A DNA stretch of 64,000 nucleotides. It comes from Hymenobacter sp. HSC-4F20 (GTDB lineage: Bacteria; Bacteroidota; Bacteroidia; Cytophagales; Hymenobacteraceae). Of the stretch, positions 1-9,069 are shown in pieces. The stretch lies in assembly GCF_019599275.1 (NCBI RefSeq), contig NZ_JAHZTD010000004.1:248001-312000 (forward strand). The letters run 5' to 3'. Numbering within the stretch: the stretch's first letter is position 1; every line of letters begins with the position of its first letter. The notes under the pieces are model-generated. The model was not told where the DNA came from. It was given only the letters and a program-made list of their open reading frames with translations, and ran no database searches. A program made the position numbers and the translations under genes.

Positions 1-1026
<1,026 letters not shown>

Positions 1027-1135
1027 GGGTAGGGCTTCGGGCCCAGGGCTTGGAGCGGAGCGTGGCTTAGCCAGTAAACCAGCGAAGGCGCCGCGCCCTA
1101 CGCACCAAGCACTAGGCACTATCAACCCACCGCCG

Positions 1136-1143
1136 TATCTTCG
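1136..1143 (+). promoter_or_regulatory. Candidate Bacteroidota -7 box (TATCTTCG)
   Basis: TATCTTCG matches the TAnnTTTG-type -7 element of Bacteroidota, with C for T at position 7. It lies about 45 nt before the small lipoprotein start. I see no clear -33 TTG at the usual spacing. Confidence 0.4.
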
Positions 1144-1187
1144 CGGCCGCAACTCCCGTAATTGCCTCTGTTCTTTTGCTTTCAGAT

Positions 1188-1421
1188 ATGAAAAAAACAT
1201 TCCTGTTCGGTCTGCTGGCCGGTTCGCTGCTGCTCTCCACTACTTCGTGCAGCAACCCCGATATTAAATCGGATGAAGATGTAGCCACCACGCCGCTGCC
1301 TCCCATCCCGGCCGCTCCCGACACTACCGGTGGCAAAACGCCTTCGGCCAACGAAGCAACCCGCGAAATCAATGCGGTGAATGCCACCGAGGACATCAAG
1401 AAGATGCAGCCTACCATGTAA
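1188..1421 (+). CDS. Small lipoprotein, function unknown
   Basis: A 77-residue protein with a short basic N-terminus (MKKTF), a hydrophobic stretch and a lipobox ending at Cys21 (TTSC), so it should be lipidated and anchored in the envelope. The mature part is only about 55 residues, rich in Pro, Thr, Asp and Ala, with no recognised domain and probably disordered. An in-frame ATG lies 12 nt upstream, but the 1188 start gives the canonical signal sequence. It is followed by a strong hairpin and is probably transcribed alone. Confidence 0.7.
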   Translation: MKKTFLFGLLAGSLLLSTTSCSNPDIKSDEDVATTPLPPIPAAPDTTGGKTPSANEATREINAVNATEDIKKMQPTM

Positions 1422-1443
1422 TTCGGCCTTTGTGCCACGTGCT

Positions 1444-1476
1444 CAACGCCCTTCCGCTGCCTGCGGGAGGGCGTTG
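1444..1476 (+). terminator. Hairpin after the small lipoprotein gene
   Basis: A 12-bp stem (1444-1455 with 1465-1476, one G-U pair) and a 9-nt loop, 22 nt after the lipoprotein stop. It is followed by a T-rich but not pure T tract. Probable intrinsic terminator. Confidence 0.55.
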
Positions 1477-1555
1477 GCATTTGTATTCCAGACTTCGTAA
1501 GCGCCAGATTCTGCCGTGTATCCGGCGCCGTCTTCCTCTTCCTACCTCTACCTAC

Positions 1556-2047
1556 ATGTCCAACCTCACAATCCGCCGCGGCCAGGAGGCCGATTTGCCC
1601 CAGGTGCTGGCCCTGATTCAGGAACTGGCTGAGTATGAGCGTGCCCCGCACGAAGTCACGAATACGCTGGCTGACATGCAGCGCGACGGCTTCGGCCCGG
1701 AGCCGATTTTTAAGTTTTTCGTGGCCGAGCAGCCCGAGGGCCGCATCATCGGCATTGCGCTTTACTACACGGCCTACTCTACCTGGAAGGGCCGTATGCT
1801 TTACCTCGAAGACCTGGTCGTGACGGAAGACCTGCGCGGTACCGGCATTGGCAAGCGGCTTTTTGATGCGGTAGTAGCCGAGGCGCGCCACACGGGCGCC
1901 AACCGCATGAAGTGGCAGGTACTGGAGTGGAACGAGCCGGCCATCGGCTTCTACAAGAAAATCGGTGCCAACCTCGACCCCGAGTGGCACAACGGCAACC
2001 TCACCGCCGAGCAACTGCTGGCCTACCCCTGCGAGGTGGTTCAGTAA
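1556..2047 (+). CDS. GNAT family N-acetyltransferase
   Basis: A 163-residue protein that should transfer an acetyl group from acetyl-CoA to an amine. The core is recognisable: a strand-turn DLVVTEDLRG followed by the acetyl-CoA loop GTGIGKRLFD (about residues 86-105), and the late WNEPAIGFYKKIGA segment typical of the diamine/thialysine acetyltransferase-like branch. Start: the MSNLTIRRG start fits the family N-terminus, whereas the longer frame adds an implausible basic leader. The substrate cannot be read from sequence. Confidence 0.9.
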   Translation: MSNLTIRRGQEADLPQVLALIQELAEYERAPHEVTNTLADMQRDGFGPEPIFKFFVAEQPEGRIIGIALYYTAYSTWKGRMLYLEDLVVTEDLRGTGIGKRLFDAVVAEARHTGANRMKWQVLEWNEPAIGFYKKIGANLDPEWHNGNLTAEQLLAYPCEVVQ

Positions 2048-2130
2048 GAAGAGAAGGATGAAATAAGTGACGTGTTCGGGCGAACGGAGCAGCATTGTCC
2101 GGGCGGAGCTGCTACCCCTTGAAACGTGAC

Positions 2131-2163
2131 AAGCCCTTACTTCCGCCTAGGAAGTAAGGGCTT
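2131..2163. terminator. Bidirectional terminator between convergent genes
   Basis: Perfect 14-bp inverted repeat (2131-2144 with 2150-2163) and a 5-nt loop, between the plus-strand GNAT gene and the minus-strand DUF4286 gene. AA/TT ends flank the stem on both sides. Confidence 0.75.
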
Positions 2164-2226
2164 GCCTGCAGGTGAGCTTGTCAATGTGAAGAGGGAAAGA
2201 ATGGCGTCATCCAGCCTTCTCACCAG

Positions 2227-2529
2227 TTAGTCTACTACCTCTAGCATGGTGCGGAAGGAGGCGTAGCGGCCGCCGAAGTGCTTTTCGATTTCGTTGCGCA
2301 GGGCAGGTGCTGCTACCTCCTGATATTCTTCCAACTGTTCGAGGCTCACGCAGTAGTATTGGGCAGCGTAGGTAATGCCGTTATCTTCCTCGTTGAGCAA
2401 CCGGCACAACTGGCTTTTGAGAAAGAAGCCGGTGGCCATAACATCAGGCATGTGGGTGTCGCGCATATACTCCACCCACTGGTCGGCAATTTCCGGGTCG
2501 AGGCTGGTTGTGACGTTGTACAGAATCAT
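2227..2529 (-). CDS. DUF4286 family protein
   Basis: A 100-residue soluble protein with the pattern of DUF4286, a small family common in Bacteroidota: an N-terminal strand (MILYNVTTSLDPEI), a helix with WVEYMRDTHMPDVMATG, and a C-terminal FGGRYASFRTMLEV stretch. The layout suggests a ferredoxin-like or dimeric alpha-beta barrel fold. No catalytic residues or known reaction. It sits alone between a bidirectional terminator and the DUF6526 gene. Confidence 0.8.
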   Translation of the reverse strand: MILYNVTTSLDPEIADQWVEYMRDTHMPDVMATGFFLKSQLCRLLNEEDNGITYAAQYYCVSLEQLEEYQEVAAPALRNEIEKHFGGRYASFRTMLEVVD

Positions 2530-2652
2530 GGTAAGGAATGCTTAAAGTAAGGGCCGCTGAAGTAGCCGCTCCGGTGCAACAGAAAGAAGTAACACAAAAG
2601 TCGGGCAAAAAATCCAAGACCCTGAGGTTTGTGCGGAAGCCTCCCGGCCACC

Positions 2653-3102
2653 TCACACCCGCATATGGTCGAAATGAAACTCCTGAATGCGGGCCTGAAT
2701 GTCTTTCGAGGAAAGCTTTTCGCGGATAGCGGCCTGTACCAGACCGGGCAGTTCAGCATCGCCGGCAAAGCGCAGGGCCAGCAGTTGCTTCAGCTGCAGT
2801 TGCTCCTCCAGGGGGCGCAGGCTCTGGCCGGTAATTTCAAAGTAGCGCTGGCGCATTTCCAGCCGAATAAGGCGGTCCTGGAGGGTAAGGGCATAATGCT
2901 GCCGGAGCATCACCAGCGCGCCAAGCCCAACTCCGGCCAGTAGCATTACCGTAAACCACAGCCGCGAAATTTCCGAGTCATCACCAGCCACAGCTACGTA
3001 GCGACGGATACTGTACAGAAAAAGGATTAAAGCGGCTGGCAGCAACACAAAGTGGTGCAGCGGATAATACATGGGTTTGTTCTGAGTCGGGTGTGCAGAC
3101 AT
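2653..3102 (-). CDS. DUF6526-like small membrane protein
   Basis: A 149-residue protein with two predicted transmembrane helices near the N-terminus (about residues 14-32 and 47-66), followed by a charged cytoplasmic part with RLEMRQRYFEITGQSLRPLE and a C-terminal helix-rich segment. This resembles DUF6526 of Bacteroidota; function unknown. I chose the ATG at 3102 (MSAHPTQNKP) because the longer frame adds a Cys-rich leader without family character. It may share a transcript with the DUF4286 gene. Confidence 0.65.
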   Translation of the reverse strand: MSAHPTQNKPMYYPLHHFVLLPAALILFLYSIRRYVAVAGDDSEISRLWFTVMLLAGVGLGALVMLRQHYALTLQDRLIRLEMRQRYFEITGQSLRPLEEQLQLKQLLALRFAGDAELPGLVQAAIREKLSSKDIQARIQEFHFDHMRV

Positions 3103-3195
3103 ACAGCAGGTAGGTGAGAAGGTAGAAGTAAGTAAAAAATAAAGGCAGTGTTTGAGTACGGCGCAGCTGGGGCAACTGGTAGCAGCCCCCAACAA

Positions 3196-3220
3196 AAACT
3201 CCGACTACAAGTCGGAGTTT
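3196..3220 (-). terminator. Hairpin downstream of the MFS gene
   Basis: Perfect 11-bp stem (3196-3206 with 3210-3220) and a 3-nt loop, with A-rich sequence on the plus-strand left side giving a U-rich tail for minus-strand transcripts. Probable terminator of the MFS gene. Confidence 0.65.
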
Positions 3221-3292
3221 AAGCTAAAAGACGAGATGAGCCTATGCGAAGGTCGCGGTACGGGCCCACTGGGTCGTGTGCGAACCTGTTTC

Positions 3293-3338
3293 CCTTCTAC
3301 GCATCTGTGCTAAACCCGGGCATGTGTTTCGTAGAAGG
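3293..3338. other. Inverted repeat just after the MFS stop codon
   Basis: CCTTCTACG at 3293-3301 pairs perfectly with CGTAGAAGG at 3330-3338 across a 28-nt loop. It starts 15 nt beyond the MFS stop on the minus strand. It could be part of the 3' end structure; no T tract. Confidence 0.35.
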
Positions 3339-3352
3339 TAGCCGGCTGGCAG

Positions 3353-4600
3353 TTAGTTTTCTACATAATCCAGGTCCTTACCGAAGCTTTCGGGCAGCGT
3401 AGTTACGGCCCAGAACGCAATCAGCAGGGAAACAAACCCTAATACTGCGGCGCTGCCACTGAGGCCCATCGGCCCGCGCAGCGCCTGAAACAGCGGAACC
3501 AGCAGCACCACGGAACCCCGGGCAAAGTTGGGAGCAGTGGTAGCCACCGTAGCCCGCAGGTTGGTGCCGAACTGCTCGGCGGCCACCGTCACGAACAAAG
3601 CCCAAAACCCTACCGAAATACCCAGCACAAAGCACGCGGCGTAGAACACGGTAGGAGATGCCCCGCGCAGGCCAAACAAGTACACTGCCACCAGCACACC
3701 ACAAAATACCAGGAACAGCTGCAGCGCCCGGTTGCGGCTCCGCAGCAGTTGGCTGAGCGTGCCGCTGGCGAAGTCGCCGAACACGAGGCCGAAGTAGCAC
3801 CAGAACACGGCCAGGCCGGCCGTGACGGGGCCCGTAACGCCGAGGCCCGCGCCAAACTCCGGGGCCAGCGTAATTAGGATGCCTACCACAAACCAGAGCG
3901 GCACCCCAATCAGCAGACACTTGACGTAGCGCGCCAGCCGGGCTCCGTTCGTGAACAGGGCCAGAAAGTTGCCCCGCTCTACCTCGCTTTTCTTGGTTTG
4001 CTCAAACATCCCCGATTCATAGACGCCTACCCGCAACGCCAGCAAGGCCAGACCCAGGCCGCCCCCCACGAAATAAGCGTTGCGCCAGCCCAGCGCCTCG
4101 CCTACCCAATACGCCAGCATAGCCCCCGATACGCCCACGGTAGCCACAATCATGGTGCCGTAGCCGCGCTTTTCCTTGGGTAGCGTTTCTGAAACCAGCG
4201 TGATGCCGGCCCCCAATTCTCCGGCCAGGCCAATACCGGCAATTAGCCGCAGCCAGGCATGTTGCTCAATGCTTTGCACGAAACCGTTGGCAATATTGGC
4301 CAGCGAGTAAATCAGGATGGAGCCGAACAGCACCGACAGCCGGCCCCGTTTGTCGCCCAGAATACCCCACAAAATACCGCCGAGCAGCATGCCGCCCATC
4401 TGCATATTAATAAGGTACAGGCCTTGGTTGGTAACGGCCTCGGGGGCTGTAATTCCTAAGTCTTTCAGACTCTGTACCCGCACAATGCTGAACAGGATCA
4501 GGTCGTAGATATCAACGAAGTAGCCCAGGGCAGCTACTACTACAATGGCGCTGAGCAGGCCAGCAGCTTTGGGTGGGGTAGGGGAGGTAGCGGGTTTCAT
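3353..4600 (-). CDS. MFS transporter
   Basis: A 415-residue inner-membrane protein with about 12 hydrophobic segments. MFS signature A is seen between helices 2 and 3 (GDKRGRLSVLFG, about residues 82-93), and helix 1 carries two acidic residues (D30, D33) in DIYDLILFS, as in proton-coupled metabolite symporters. A SETLPKEKRG loop lies between helices 4 and 5. Substrate unknown. It stands next to the CDF exporter on the same strand, 53 nt downstream, so the two may be cotranscribed, but nothing shows that it carries a metal. Confidence 0.88.
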   Translation of the reverse strand: MKPATSPTPPKAAGLLSAIVVVAALGYFVDIYDLILFSIVRVQSLKDLGITAPEAVTNQGLYLINMQMGGMLLGGILWGILGDKRGRLSVLFGSILIYSLANIANGFVQSIEQHAWLRLIAGIGLAGELGAGITLVSETLPKEKRGYGTMIVATVGVSGAMLAYWVGEALGWRNAYFVGGGLGLALLALRVGVYESGMFEQTKKSEVERGNFLALFTNGARLARYVKCLLIGVPLWFVVGILITLAPEFGAGLGVTGPVTAGLAVFWCYFGLVFGDFASGTLSQLLRSRNRALQLFLVFCGVLVAVYLFGLRGASPTVFYAACFVLGISVGFWALFVTVAAEQFGTNLRATVATTAPNFARGSVVLLVPLFQALRGPMGLSGSAAVLGFVSLLIAFWAVTTLPESFGKDLDYVEN

Positions 4601-4653
4601 GCGGTGGAAATTGACAGGCCGCAGATTACGAGTTTTTTCGCTGCCAACCCGCG

Positions 4654-5613
4654 CTACCGGCCCGATGCCGCAGGGGCCACCTGTTGGTCGCAGCAGCCGT
4701 GGGCACCCATCAGGGGGAGGTCGTCTTCGAGCTGTACGGTGCAGTGGCTGATGTTGAACTCGTGCAGTAAATCGTGCTGTAGCTCGCGCAGAAACACGTT
4801 GGCGTTCTGGCCGCCGGGTCGCACAAGGTGAGCCGTAAGGGCCGTATCCTGGGTGCTAAGGGGCCAGATGTGCAAGTCGTGGACGCTGCTGACGCCGGGG
4901 CGGGCCAGCAGCCAGCGGCGCACCGCTGCCACATCAATATCGGCGGGAGCGGCTTGCAGGCTTAGCTGCACGGTTTCGCGCAGCAGCCCCCAGGAGCCCA
5001 CGCCTACCACTGCCAGTATCACGAAGCTGATGGCCGGATCAAGCCAGTGCCAGCCGGTGAAGTACACCAGCGCGCCCCCCACCACTACCCCCACCGACAC
5101 GAGCATATCGGTAAGCATGTGTAGATAAGCGCCGCGCACGTTCACGTCGCCCTTCTGCCCGTGGCGGAACAGCCACGCAGTAAAGCCATTAACCAAAATT
5201 CCTAGCCCGGCCAGGCCCATAACCACAGTGCCATTTACCGGCTCCGGGTGGCGCAGATGATTGATGGTATCCCAGAGGATGAAGCCCAGTGCCAGGTACA
5301 GCAACGCCGCGTTCAGCAGTGCCGCCTGAATGGTAGCCCCTTTGTAGCCGTAGGTGTAGCGCTCCGAGGCCCGGCGCTTGGCTAGCAAAGATGCCCCCCA
5401 GGCCAGGGCCAGACTTAGCACATCGGAGAGGTTATGGCCCGCGTCGGAAAGCAGCGCCGAAGAGTTGGCCCAGAGTCCGCCGGCTGCTTCGCCGGCCACA
5501 AACAATAAGTTCAGCGCAATACCCCAGGCGAAAGCCGGGCCAAAATTACCATCCGCTGGCGGACCGTGGTGATGATGCGAGTGGTCGTGGCCGTGCTGGT
5601 GGTTGTGCGCCAT
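4654..5613 (-). CDS. Cation diffusion facilitator (Zn/Co efflux, CzcD/ZitB type)
   Basis: A 319-residue inner-membrane antiporter that should export Zn2+ or a similar ion in exchange for protons. It has a His-rich N-terminus (9 of residues 3-16 are His), six predicted helices and two HxxxD metal-site motifs, H60-D64 (HNLSD) and H165-D169 (HMLTD). The H-D/H-D arrangement is that of zinc-selective CDF proteins. The C-terminal cytoplasmic domain keeps a GVSSVHDLHIWPLS segment and later His residues. Its place beside two ZnuD-like receptors supports a role in metal balance. Confidence 0.93.
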   Translation of the reverse strand: MAHNHQHGHDHSHHHHGPPADGNFGPAFAWGIALNLLFVAGEAAGGLWANSSALLSDAGHNLSDVLSLALAWGASLLAKRRASERYTYGYKGATIQAALLNAALLYLALGFILWDTINHLRHPEPVNGTVVMGLAGLGILVNGFTAWLFRHGQKGDVNVRGAYLHMLTDMLVSVGVVVGGALVYFTGWHWLDPAISFVILAVVGVGSWGLLRETVQLSLQAAPADIDVAAVRRWLLARPGVSSVHDLHIWPLSTQDTALTAHLVRPGGQNANVFLRELQHDLLHEFNISHCTVQLEDDLPLMGAHGCCDQQVAPAASGR

Positions 5614-5714
5614 GGGAAAGGATGGTTTGCCCGGAGGTCAGAACAGAGAACCGGGGGAGCACGCAAGACAGTTCAACTACCGGCTGCCGGCCCTACCCTC
5701 GCTACCCTTGTAAG

Positions 5715-8165
5715 TTAGTTAAAGCTCAACGGCACAACCAGCTTCACGCTTACCGTGCGGCCCATGTTGAACACCCCCGTACGGCCGGTAGCATAGTTCG
5801 CGGCAGTATACTTCAGGCGGCTCAGGTGGTTTTGGTACGCTACATCAAACAGGTTGTTGGCGGCGAGATAAAGCGAAAACAGCGTGCGGTCCTTGGCCGA
5901 CACCACGTCGGTGCCCAGCCCGGCATTGAACAGCGTGTAGCTTGGGGTAGGTGTCTCGGTATCGAAAGCCGAGAAAATGCGGTTCTGGGCGAAGTTATGC
6001 TCCATAGTAGCGCGGGCGTAGAGGTTGTGCAGGCGCGAGCCGCCCAGCTTTCGGAAGTTTACCCGCAACTCCGACTGTAGCCGGTCGGCCGGAATAAAGG
6101 GCAGGTTTTTCTGCCCCGCCGGCTGATTGAACTCCATGGCCCGCACCATCGAAAACGAGTTTTCGAAGTGCAGCCAGTCCAGTGGGTGCGGGTGAATGTC
6201 GATGCTGGCCTCGCCCCCGGCTAGCCGGGCGTCGCCTTGCCCGTAGCGAAACACCCGGTCCCCTTCCGCCGAAAGGGAGTCGGAGCCATCGGCGGCGGCT
6301 AGGCGGCGGGGAAAGATGTAGTTGCTGATGCGGTTCCGGAATACGTCGGCGGAGATGCTTACGTGGTCGGAGGTGAAGTTCAGGCCCCCATCCAGCTGGA
6401 AGCTGGTTTCAGCTTTCAGGTCAGGCTCCCCGATTTCATAGCGGGTAGTACCCTCGTGAATGCCATTGGAGCCCAGCTCGGCAATATTCGGCGCCCGGAA
6501 GCCGCGGGCGACGTTGGCTTTCACCAGCCACTTTTCGCTTACATTGTAAGCCCCGCCCACACTGCCGCTTACGTTGCGGAAGCTGCTCGTGAAGCCCGAA
6601 AATTTCTCTTCGCCAAGGCCGGCCGGTACGGGTTGCTCGTCGTCGTTGAGGTAGAGGGCATCGGCATGAATGCGCCGTAGGTCGTAGCGCAGGCCCCCGC
6701 TAAGGTCCAGCTTGCCGAAGCTTTTCTTGGTGATGCCAAACAGGCCGCCATCCCATAAATCGTAGGCCGGAATCAGGAATTCGACGCCTTTATTCTGGTT
6801 TTGCTGCTGCATGCCGCTCACGCCCACTGTCGTGTTCCAGCCGCGCATTTCGGGCAAAAACCAGCGCAGGGCGTAGTCTACAGTGCGGAGCTGGAAGTAC
6901 AACGACTTCTCGTAGTAATCCGCGGGGTTGCCGAACTCGCGGCGCAGGTTCTGCTGCCACCCTACGTTCAGGGTTAGGCGGTGCTGGCCCAGAATGAAGT
7001 TGTTATCCGTGCCGATGCGCAGGTGGTTTATTTGCTGGCGCGGCACGTCGAGGTCGTAGCCCGAGAAGCCGTGGCCCGTTACTACCTGCGTTTCGCCCAG
7101 GCTATTCGTGCGTAAGAATCGGCCTGACAGTGAGTCCCGCTCGCCCTCAATCAGCCCCAGTAGTTGGTTGAAGCTATTGAAGGTGAGGTGAGAATAGCCC
7201 CAGCTTTTGTTGAGGCCCACGTAACCACTGCCGTTCAGCTCCCGGAAGCCGGAGTTATACACGCGCCCGTCGTAGCGGTTGCGGTAGTCGGCGGCTACCT
7301 TGCCCGAGCCGCGCACCTGCCAGTTGAAGCCGCCCAGGTTGCCGGCATTCCAGAGAGAGTAGCCCTGCTGGTAATTGTTGGTCTGATAGTTAGCCGTGAC
7401 GGAGCCCAGGATGCGGCCATCGTCGACGGGGTCGGGGGGGAGGAAGTTGATAACGCCCGCCAATCCGTCGGAGCCGTAGAGCAAGGAGCCGGGGCCTTTA
7501 ATGATTTCGGCCCTATCAATGCTAAACTCGTCAATCTCGATGCCGTGCTCATCGCCCCACTGCTGGCCTTCCTGCTTGGCGCCATTGTTAAGGGTGATAA
7601 CGCGGTTGGAGCTTAGGCCCCGAATAACGGGCTTGCTGATGGCAGCTCCGGTGGTAATCTGATTGAGGCCGGGAGTGTGGGCAATGGCATCTACGGCGTT
7701 GGTAGCGGCCGTTTGGCGCAGGCGCGTTTGATCTACCACGCTGGTAGGCACCGGCGAGCGGCGCATTTCGGTGCTGGCCGAAACGCCCGTTACCACCACC
7801 TGCCCGATTTCTGTTTCGGCGGGCGTAAGGGCCACATCCAGCGCCTGACCAGCGCTGGTATCTACCGTGCGCACTACGGTGGTATAACCCACAAAGCGCA
7901 CCTGCATCAGGAAGCGCCCGCGCGGCAGATTCACAAATTGAAAGCTGCCATCGGGGCCCGTGGCCGTGGCCTGCCTCAGATCCGGAAATACGATGGTAGC
8001 ACCAGGTAAAGCCTCACCGCTACTGGCATCGGTAATGCGGCCTGTTACCGGAGTAGCTACCCGGACCGGACGGGGAGGGTTGGGGCTTGGGGCGGGGGTA
8101 GGGGTTTGGGCCAGTACACTCCCGGTCAGCAGTAGCAAGCCGGCAGTTAAGGAGAGCTGAGACAT
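5715..8165 (-). CDS. TonB-dependent receptor, ZnuD-like, with CarboxypepD_reg-like domain
   Basis: An 816-residue outer-membrane receptor. In order: signal peptide (1-20, ending VLAQ), carboxypeptidase-like regulatory domain (about 40-125), plug (about 130-240) and 22-strand barrel. The plug segment IRGLSSNRVITLNNG followed by WGDEHGIEID and a GPGSLLYGSDGLAGVINF block is characteristic of ZnuD-like zinc receptors. The ATG at 8165 directly precedes the signal peptide; the longer frame adds 76 residues without support. Substrate assignment is inference from plug and neighbours. Confidence 0.9.
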   Translation of the reverse strand: MSQLSLTAGLLLLTGSVLAQTPTPAPSPNPPRPVRVATPVTGRITDASSGEALPGATIVFPDLRQATATGPDGSFQFVNLPRGRFLMQVRFVGYTTVVRTVDTSAGQALDVALTPAETEIGQVVVTGVSASTEMRRSPVPTSVVDQTRLRQTAATNAVDAIAHTPGLNQITTGAAISKPVIRGLSSNRVITLNNGAKQEGQQWGDEHGIEIDEFSIDRAEIIKGPGSLLYGSDGLAGVINFLPPDPVDDGRILGSVTANYQTNNYQQGYSLWNAGNLGGFNWQVRGSGKVAADYRNRYDGRVYNSGFRELNGSGYVGLNKSWGYSHLTFNSFNQLLGLIEGERDSLSGRFLRTNSLGETQVVTGHGFSGYDLDVPRQQINHLRIGTDNNFILGQHRLTLNVGWQQNLRREFGNPADYYEKSLYFQLRTVDYALRWFLPEMRGWNTTVGVSGMQQQNQNKGVEFLIPAYDLWDGGLFGITKKSFGKLDLSGGLRYDLRRIHADALYLNDDEQPVPAGLGEEKFSGFTSSFRNVSGSVGGAYNVSEKWLVKANVARGFRAPNIAELGSNGIHEGTTRYEIGEPDLKAETSFQLDGGLNFTSDHVSISADVFRNRISNYIFPRRLAAADGSDSLSAEGDRVFRYGQGDARLAGGEASIDIHPHPLDWLHFENSFSMVRAMEFNQPAGQKNLPFIPADRLQSELRVNFRKLGGSRLHNLYARATMEHNFAQNRIFSAFDTETPTPSYTLFNAGLGTDVVSAKDRTLFSLYLAANNLFDVAYQNHLSRLKYTAANYATGRTGVFNMGRTVSVKLVVPLSFN

Positions 8166-8239
8166 AGAAGTGCAAATTACACGAAGCCAATGAACGGAGC
8201 GTGAGGCGAAAAGGCTGCATGGGCTCTTATATAAAGAAA

Positions 8240-8260
8240 ACGCCGGCCAAAGGCCGGCGT
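8240..8260 (-). terminator. Terminator after the metal-locus lipoprotein gene
   Basis: Perfect 9-bp GC-rich stem (8240-8248 with 8252-8260), 3-nt loop; the plus-strand AAAA before it becomes a U tract on minus-strand transcripts. It lies between the lipoprotein gene and the receptor gene, so the receptor may need its own promoter or read-through. Confidence 0.7.
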
Positions 8261-8354
8261 CTTCCTGGAGTTTCTCCACAACCAAAACGGGAGAAAAGGC
8301 GGTGGAAAGGCCAGTTGCAGCCAGCCCTTCCGAAAATTGACGACGTGATGAATT

Positions 8355-8457
8355 AGTGAGAAGGTGAGTGGCTGCTCGCGCTGGCACCTGCAACAGGTTG
8401 CGTGCCCGGAGTCTTGGAGCTGCCCGAGCGTTAAACTCGCCGTTTCACCATCTCACT
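8355..8457. repeat. Intergenic palindromic element with GTGAG-like arms
   Basis: Left arm 8355-8367 pairs with right arm 8445-8457 at 12 of 13 positions, with inner complementarity between CTCG near 8375 and CGAG near 8425. Both arms repeat a GTGA/TCAC core at 8-nt spacing. It occupies much of the gap between receptor and lipoprotein genes and resembles, loosely, the heptamer palindromes in the atp operon. Confidence 0.45.
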
Positions 8458-8462
8458 TCCGC

Positions 8463-9026
8463 TTAGCGCACCACAGTCGGGAAGTTTACTTCTACATCGG
8501 TGCTGCCGGGCGCGAAGGTGCCGTTCTTGGAGCCAGGCTGGTGGCGCAGCGTGATTTTGAGCGTGCCGGTAGTGCCCGTGGCGTTGGCCGCCCCCGTCAC
8601 GGCCTGCGTCGTAAGGCCAACCGCTAGGTTGTTCTTGTCCTTATCGGTGGGGGTGATGGTGAGGTTCGTGCCCGAAGTTTCGAAGAAGAACAAGTGCTCA
8701 TCGGCTTTTTCCTGAATTTCCGCCGTGGTGTTTTCGGCGGGAGTCTTCGTTTCGTCCTGCAGAGCGAGCGTACCGGTATAGGTGGTGTTGGCAGCCAGCG
8801 TGAGCGTGCCAATGGTAGGGGCAGTGCCACCGTCACCGTCCAGGTCGCGGTACTGCACCAGTACGGGGGTACCGCCGCCAGTTGGCGTGAGCGTATAGGT
8901 TACGGTCGTGATTTGCTCGTTGTCTTCGTCGGGCGTGGGGTCTTCGTTATCATCCTTACAGGCCGAGAGCAGGGTAGTAGAAGCCAGCAGTGCTAGCAGA
9001 AAAGGACGGAAAACAGACTTGTTCAT
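8463..9026 (-). CDS. Lipoprotein of the TonB metal locus
   Basis: A 187-residue lipoprotein (lipobox ending at Cys23, LSAC), with an acidic Asp/Glu-rich stretch right after the Cys and then a beta-rich body with YRDLDGDGG, an EKADEHLFFFETSG region and a TLRHQPGSKNG segment. Related proteins often accompany ZnuD-like receptors in Bacteroidota; I recall them being labelled type 1 periplasmic-binding-fold proteins, but the fold is not evident here. It sits between two such receptors on the same strand, so a surface or periplasmic partner in metal capture is plausible. Confidence 0.75.
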   Translation of the reverse strand: MNKSVFRPFLLALLASTTLLSACKDDNEDPTPDEDNEQITTVTYTLTPTGGGTPVLVQYRDLDGDGGTAPTIGTLTLAANTTYTGTLALQDETKTPAENTTAEIQEKADEHLFFFETSGTNLTITPTDKDKNNLAVGLTTQAVTGAANATGTTGTLKITLRHQPGSKNGTFAPGSTDVEVNFPTVVR

Positions 9027-9069
9027 GAGGAGAGGAAAAAGAGATGGATGAAGTGAAATGAAAAAGAGG

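Noticed and set aside
1112..2095. Minus-strand frame of 327 codons over the lipoprotein and GNAT genes
   Set aside because: Overlaps two supported plus-strand genes and a hairpin; no family features.
3222..3352. Possible tRNA in the gap upstream of the DUF6526 gene
   Set aside because: A GGTTCG-like word is present on the minus strand, but no acceptor stem or anticodon arm can be folded around it.
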